Of a DNA stretch of 8,302 bases, positions 5,499 through 8,302 are shown piece after piece. Position numbers and translations under genes: made by a program. Source of the DNA: Candidatus Saccharimonadota bacterium (GTDB lineage: Bacteria; Patescibacteriota; Saccharimonadia; Saccharimonadales; Saccharimonadaceae); the NCBI GenBank assembly GCA_009778015.1, contig WRKS01000013.1, positions 1 through 8,302 of the forward strand. The letters are read 5' to 3'. The first letter of the stretch is position 1; each line of letters starts with the position of its first letter. The notes under the pieces are model-generated. The model ran no database searches, was not told the DNA's origin, and worked only from the letters and a program-made list of their open reading frames with translations.

Positions 5499-6089
5499 TT
5501 ATGGGTTGACGCTAGCCGTGTAGGTTACTTGGTTAGAGTAGGTGACACCAGAGGCGAGGGTATAGTCCACGAGGGCGCCAAAGTTGACAAAGAACTGCGA
5601 GGTGCCTTCTGCGCTGGTGGTGAGGATAGTCGCAGGGGTGCCGGAGGCTGGAACTGGCGAGAAGGTGGAAGAGCTGTTTTGCGCGGTGTTAGTGGAGCCG
5701 CTGACCATATTATAACCCCAAGTATTAGCGGTAAGCGGGATGCCGGCGCTGGCGACTGGTGCCACGACATCCGTGGTGCTGGCGGTGCTGTCAAAGAGGT
5801 TGCCGTTGTTAGCGTCGGTAGAGATCATAGAAAGCGTGACTGTGGCGCCGTTTTCGTCGTTGCAAGATAGCGTAAGCGGCATTTCGGCCGAGGCGAAACC
5901 GCCGTTGGTGCTAGGGTCGGCCGGAATGGTAATCGGGTTGCTGGCCGTAGTGGTCAGAGTGATAACCGAACTAGAGGTAACTTGGACGGTTTGGTTCCAA
6001 GTGGCGGGGGTGTCGGCAAAGGCCGAGCCAATACCGACAGCGCCGATTAGGGCGGTGGCGGCGATACCTGAGATGATGATTTTTTTCAT
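5499..6089 (-). CDS. Small secreted surface protein, WxL-like domain
   Basis: A 196-residue protein with a clear signal peptide (MKKIIISGIAATALIGAVGI, cleavage near residue 25, AFA-D) and no other membrane segment. The mature protein is Thr/Ser/Asn-rich and beta-predicted. Its C-terminal half matches the N-terminal part of the neighbouring large protein: WGYNMVSG with RGYYIGTD; then an 'F-x-VP...A-x-I' stretch; then NFGALVDYTLASGVTYSNQV and TYTASVNP with WIGAQVDYSQPPCTYTGAVT and MTASPNP. The ending Y-x5-Y-T-A-x3-P sits where WxL domains end in Y-x5-W-x-L-x3-P. It may be a surface or pilus-like subunit held by the downstream WxLIP-like protein. A good ribosome binding site (AAGGA, 6 nt before the ATG) and its own promoter precede it. 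Confidence 0.75.
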   Translation of the reverse strand: MKKIIISGIAATALIGAVGIGSAFADTPATWNQTVQVTSSSVITLTTTASNPITIPADPSTNGGFASAEMPLTLSCNDENGATVTLSMISTDANNGNLFDSTASTTDVVAPVASAGIPLTANTWGYNMVSGSTNTAQNSSSTFSPVPASGTPATILTTSAEGTSQFFVNFGALVDYTLASGVTYSNQVTYTASVNP

Positions 6090-6114
6090 ATTTGTTCCTT
6101 TTTATTGTTCTCTT

Positions 6115-6149
6115 CCTCTTTATTAAATCACAGAAAATGCTTATGTCAA
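6115..6149 (-). promoter_or_regulatory. Promoter of the small surface protein / WxLIP-like operon
   Basis: On the minus strand a perfect TTGACA (6149-6144) is followed after 16 nt by TTTAAT (6127-6122, 5 of 6), with TG one base upstream making an extended -10. The start would be near 6115, giving a 26-nt leader that ends in AAGGA and the ATG. The -35 box begins 2 nt after the final stop of the large surface gene, so the two secreted-protein genes can be expressed separately. Box matches are seen directly. Confidence 0.7.
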
Positions 6150-6151
6150 TA

Positions 6152-6328
6152 TCAAAATGCTAGATTTTTAACAACCAAGACGGCCCGAAAGCCGACATAG
6201 GCGAGCGAGGCGCCGTTGCCGTCGGACTGGGCGAAAATGCCGGCGTTGGCGCCGTTGTCGGCGCGGCCGCCGCGGAGTGTCCAAACATAGCCGTTGCCAC
6301 TTGGCATGCGCGAGTAGTCGCCGTTTCA
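6152..6328 (-). other. In-frame continuation of the lectin-fold gene beyond a TGA codon
   Basis: After the TGA at 6328-6326 the same frame stays open for 57 codons to a second TGA (6154-6152). It encodes NGDYSRMPSGNGYVWTLRGG, RADNGANAGIFAQSDGNG and ASLAYVGFRAVLVVKNLAF. This is what the fold needs: the RGG and GFR-x-V motifs that end FGE/SUMF1-like and C-type-lectin-like domains. The first TGA is therefore a recent nonsense change, a readthrough site or a sequencing error. A single base would turn it into TGG (Trp), CGA (Arg) or GGA (Gly); Trp is the likeliest by comparison with remembered relatives (S-A-W-x-x-D-Y-S). Confidence 0.8.
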
Positions 6329-8302
6329 GGCGGAGTCGCCGGTGACGGATTGCACGGTATTGACCTCGTAGTTGGCTTGGCCGCCGCAGAGGGTCCAGTC
6401 GCAAATATCAAACCCGTAATAAGTAGCGTTGCTGCTGGAGCTCCAAGCGGGCTGGGTGCCAAATGGCGGAGCCAGATAGAGGTTGAGGAAGGCGGCAGGC
6501 GGCATAGTGGTGATGTTGGTTGGGGTATTGTTGTAGTTGGCCATCACCATGTCGTAGGCGCCGCCGGCCATATCGTAGATGCCATAGACATTATTAGTGG
6601 TGGAGGCCAGCACGCCGAGTGTGCCGTAATAGGCGTGTGAAGTGTCGCTGGAGCAGGCGGTGGGGCTTTGCAGAGTGGTGGTGTTGAGTGTAGTGCCGCC
6701 GCTGTAGGTGCTGGTGGTGCCGCCGGCGCTTGGGCCGCAACCGGTGATGCCGACTAGATCGTTGGTAAGGTAGGAGCCGCCGTTACCATCGGCGTCGGTG
6801 GAGGAGCTAGGCGTGCCAAAGGCGGCATTAAGCTGAACGGCGTTATAGCCGGCGCCATACTGGCTGGCAGCAAGATAGACGGCCGCCCCCCAATCGGTGT
6901 TAAGGGCCATATGGGTGGTCGCGGCGGCCAGCGAGTGGCTGTTTTGACTGACCGCGGTGCCGTTGCCGCCGGTAGCGCTATTGTCTAGCACGCCAATGGC
7001 TTTGCCCATATCAAAGTAAACGCCCGGGTATTCGCCGATATTGGTGTTTTGGTTGGGTTTAATTTGCGGCGCGGCGCGGGTGCCGCTGGTTTCAAACTTG
7101 CCGATCCAGAGGCCGTTTAACTCTTGGCCGTTGAAGGTAAAGGCCGGGTGAGTGGCCCAGGTGGTGCCGGTGGCGGCTCCATAAGTGCGGGAGACGCCGC
7201 AATCGGTGCGGTAATCGTGGGCAGAGAAGCTGGAGGAGTTTGGTGCTGTAAAGCAGGTAGAAAAGCTGCCGGTTGGGGCTTGCGGGGTCTTTTTGACGGT
7301 GATGGCGGTTTCAAAGGCGATGTCAAAGTTCTGTGCGGCAACTGGGGCGTTGAAGGCGTAGTAACGCTGGACCTCGTAGGCATAGCGCGGAATATAGACC
7401 CAATAACCTAGGACATCAGATTCGGGGACATTAGTGCCGGGCGCCGCGTGGGCGTAAGCGGCGGGGTCGGTAACTGTGACAGCATTAGCCCATTGCTGGC
7501 TGGAGTAGCTGCACCAGTTGCTGTTGTCGGCGATAGCCCAAGATGGCGAGGACGAGGTGCCGGTGAAGGTGACGGGGAACATATTGGCGTCTAGATCAAC
7601 GCGGATGCCGGCAGTGGTAGTGTCGCCGGGCATGCAGGTGTTGGCCTGCGGAGTCTGATAGGTAAAGCCGCTAGACAAGGTGGCCGTGCCGCCATAGCCG
7701 TCCACCGAGACGTCGGCGCTGCCGGCAGTGCCGGCTGGCGTAATGCAGGTGGCGGTGTCGTTGTCCACGACGGCAAGGAATAGGCAGGACGCGCCGCCGA
7801 TATTAATTTGCGAAATGTAAGGGTTGTCGGTGGTGCCAAAGTTGCTGCCGGTGATGGTGGTTGGGATGCCGCCGCTGATGGAACCGGAGGCCGGCGAAAT
7901 AGCGGTAATTGTGGGGGCGGGGACCGGGTTAGGGCTGGCGGTCATAGTGACTGCACCGGTGTAAGTGCAAGGCGGTTGGCTGTAATCTACCTGGGCGCCA
8001 ATCCAGAATTGGAGGCTGTCGCCAGTGGCCGCAAGGGCGTTGGACTGGATGATGGCGGCGGCGGTCGGCACGGCTTGGAAGGCGGATGGTGTGTCGGTAC
8101 CGATGTAGTAGCCCCGCTGGTTGTTGCCGAGGGCGGCCGGCGTGCTGTTGGCAGGGGTGAGGTTATAGGTGCCGCTGTCGGCGGTGCAAACGAGGTTGGC
8201 GGCCTCGGCGGCTAAAGTAGTGCTATAGCCGGTCGGGTTGTTGGTGGAGGTGGTGATGGTGGCGCAATCCGTGCCCAGCGCGCCGCTTGGTGTAGGGTCA
8301 AT
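6326..8302 (-). CDS. Large surface protein: WxL-like domain, IPT/TIG domain and FGE/C-type-lectin-like fold (5' end outside window, 3' cut by TGA)
   Basis: The frame is open from the right edge, so the N-terminus lies outside; a GTG at 8071 is just an internal codon. In order: a domain shared with the small secreted protein (TTSTNNPTGYSTTL ... WIGAQVDYSQPPCTYTGAVT); an IPT/TIG immunoglobulin-like domain (PTITAISPASGSISGGIPTT, then ITGSNFG ... GTATLSSGFTYQ); and an FGE/SUMF1-like region. The last has YWVYIPRYAYEVQRYY, HPAFTFNGQELNGLWIGKFE, ALNTDWGAAVYLAASQYGAG and NVYGIYDMAGGAYDMVM. The final core of that fold follows the TGA. Several cysteines (ICDWTLCGG, TGCGPS) suit disulfides in an extracellular protein. 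It is probably an adhesin or ligand-binding surface protein rather than an enzyme. The domain calls come from motif recognition. Confidence 0.8.
   Translation of the reverse strand: MDPTPSGALGTDCATITTSTNNPTGYSTTLAAEAANLVCTADSGTYNLTPANSTPAALGNNQRGYYIGTDTPSAFQAVPTAAAIIQSNALAATGDSLQFWIGAQVDYSQPPCTYTGAVTMTASPNPVPAPTITAISPASGSISGGIPTTITGSNFGTTDNPYISQINIGGASCLFLAVVDNDTATCITPAGTAGSADVSVDGYGGTATLSSGFTYQTPQANTCMPGDTTTAGIRVDLDANMFPVTFTGTSSSPSWAIADNSNWCSYSSQQWANAVTVTDPAAYAHAAPGTNVPESDVLGYWVYIPRYAYEVQRYYAFNAPVAAQNFDIAFETAITVKKTPQAPTGSFSTCFTAPNSSSFSAHDYRTDCGVSRTYGAATGTTWATHPAFTFNGQELNGLWIGKFETSGTRAAPQIKPNQNTNIGEYPGVYFDMGKAIGVLDNSATGGNGTAVSQNSHSLAAATTHMALNTDWGAAVYLAASQYGAGYNAVQLNAAFGTPSSSTDADGNGGSYLTNDLVGITGCGPSAGGTTSTYSGGTTLNTTTLQSPTACSSDTSHAYYGTLGVLASTTNNVYGIYDMAGGAYDMVMANYNNTPTNITTMPPAAFLNLYLAPPFGTQPAWSSSSNATYYGFDICDWTLCGGQANYEVNTVQSVTGDSA

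Noticed and set aside
6326..6328. UGA read as glycine (code 25) or as selenocysteine
   Set aside because: pnp ends with TGA at its normal length, so UGA works as a stop. No convincing bacterial SECIS hairpin with a GGUC-type loop is seen 15-40 nt downstream; only weak 4-bp stems are present.
6160..6462. Separate minus-strand ORF of 100 codons at the end of the surface gene
   Set aside because: It lies in another frame; its Ala/Pro/Thr-rich product is the usual shadow of a GC-rich gene. The real frame is the one continuing through the TGA.
7117..8215. Other ORFs of 80-135 codons overlapping the large surface gene on both strands
   Set aside because: They have low-complexity Gly/Arg/Val or Pro/Ser/Ala products with no motifs, and overlap a gene with clear IPT/TIG and FGE-like domains.
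1..8302. CRISPR array, insertion sequence or prophage genes
   Set aside because: No spaced direct-repeat array, transposase or phage structural motif is visible. The only tandem repeat is the two-unit 20-bp one at 802-841.

Overview
The window looks like a chromosomal piece of a Candidate Phyla Radiation (Patescibacteria) bacterium. Saccharibacteria is my best guess but is not proven. The grounds are the YebC N-terminus, the PemK/MazF-like toxin of the 'N-x-GFEQDGKG' type, and extracellular proteins of the repeat-poor, Thr/Ser/Asn-rich kind with an IPT/TIG domain and a formylglycine-enzyme-like fold. Genes are tightly packed and moderately GC-rich. TGA acts as a stop (pnp ends in it), so the glycine-UGA code of Gracilibacteria/Absconditabacteria does not apply.

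Layout. (1) 1-145, minus: 5' end of yebC, apparently with a leaderless promoter. (2) 146-303: spacer with that promoter, a near-consensus sigma70-type promoter firing the other way (towards the toxin gene's 3' end), and two small hairpins. (3) 304-702, minus: a PemK/MazF-family toxin with no visible antitoxin. (4) 703-958: divergent regulatory region with the toxin promoter, a 20-bp tandem repeat, the pnp promoter and a structured pnp leader. (5) 959-3121, plus: complete pnp. (6) 3128-3284: a strongly base-paired element of about 157 nt between pnp and recX. (7) 3298-4020, plus: recX. (8) 3972-4508, minus: a tandem PRC-barrel protein whose 3' end overlaps recX on the opposite strand. (9) 4564-8302, minus: a cell-surface gene set. 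It comprises a large secreted protein (IPT/TIG plus C-type-lectin/FGE-like fold, running off the right edge), a small secreted protein that repeats the large protein's N-terminal domain, and a DUF916/WxLIP-like membrane-anchored protein.

How they fit together. yebC, pnp and recX are housekeeping genes (translation or transcription factor, RNA turnover, RecA control). The surface set has the small-protein, large-protein and anchored-partner plan of Firmicutes WxL loci, with the key W-x-L residues replaced. The large protein is cut by an in-frame TGA, after which the frame continues perfectly for 57 codons and supplies the conserved end of the fold. The points most worth following up are the 157-nt RNA-like element, the interrupted lectin-fold gene, and the WxL-like surface locus.
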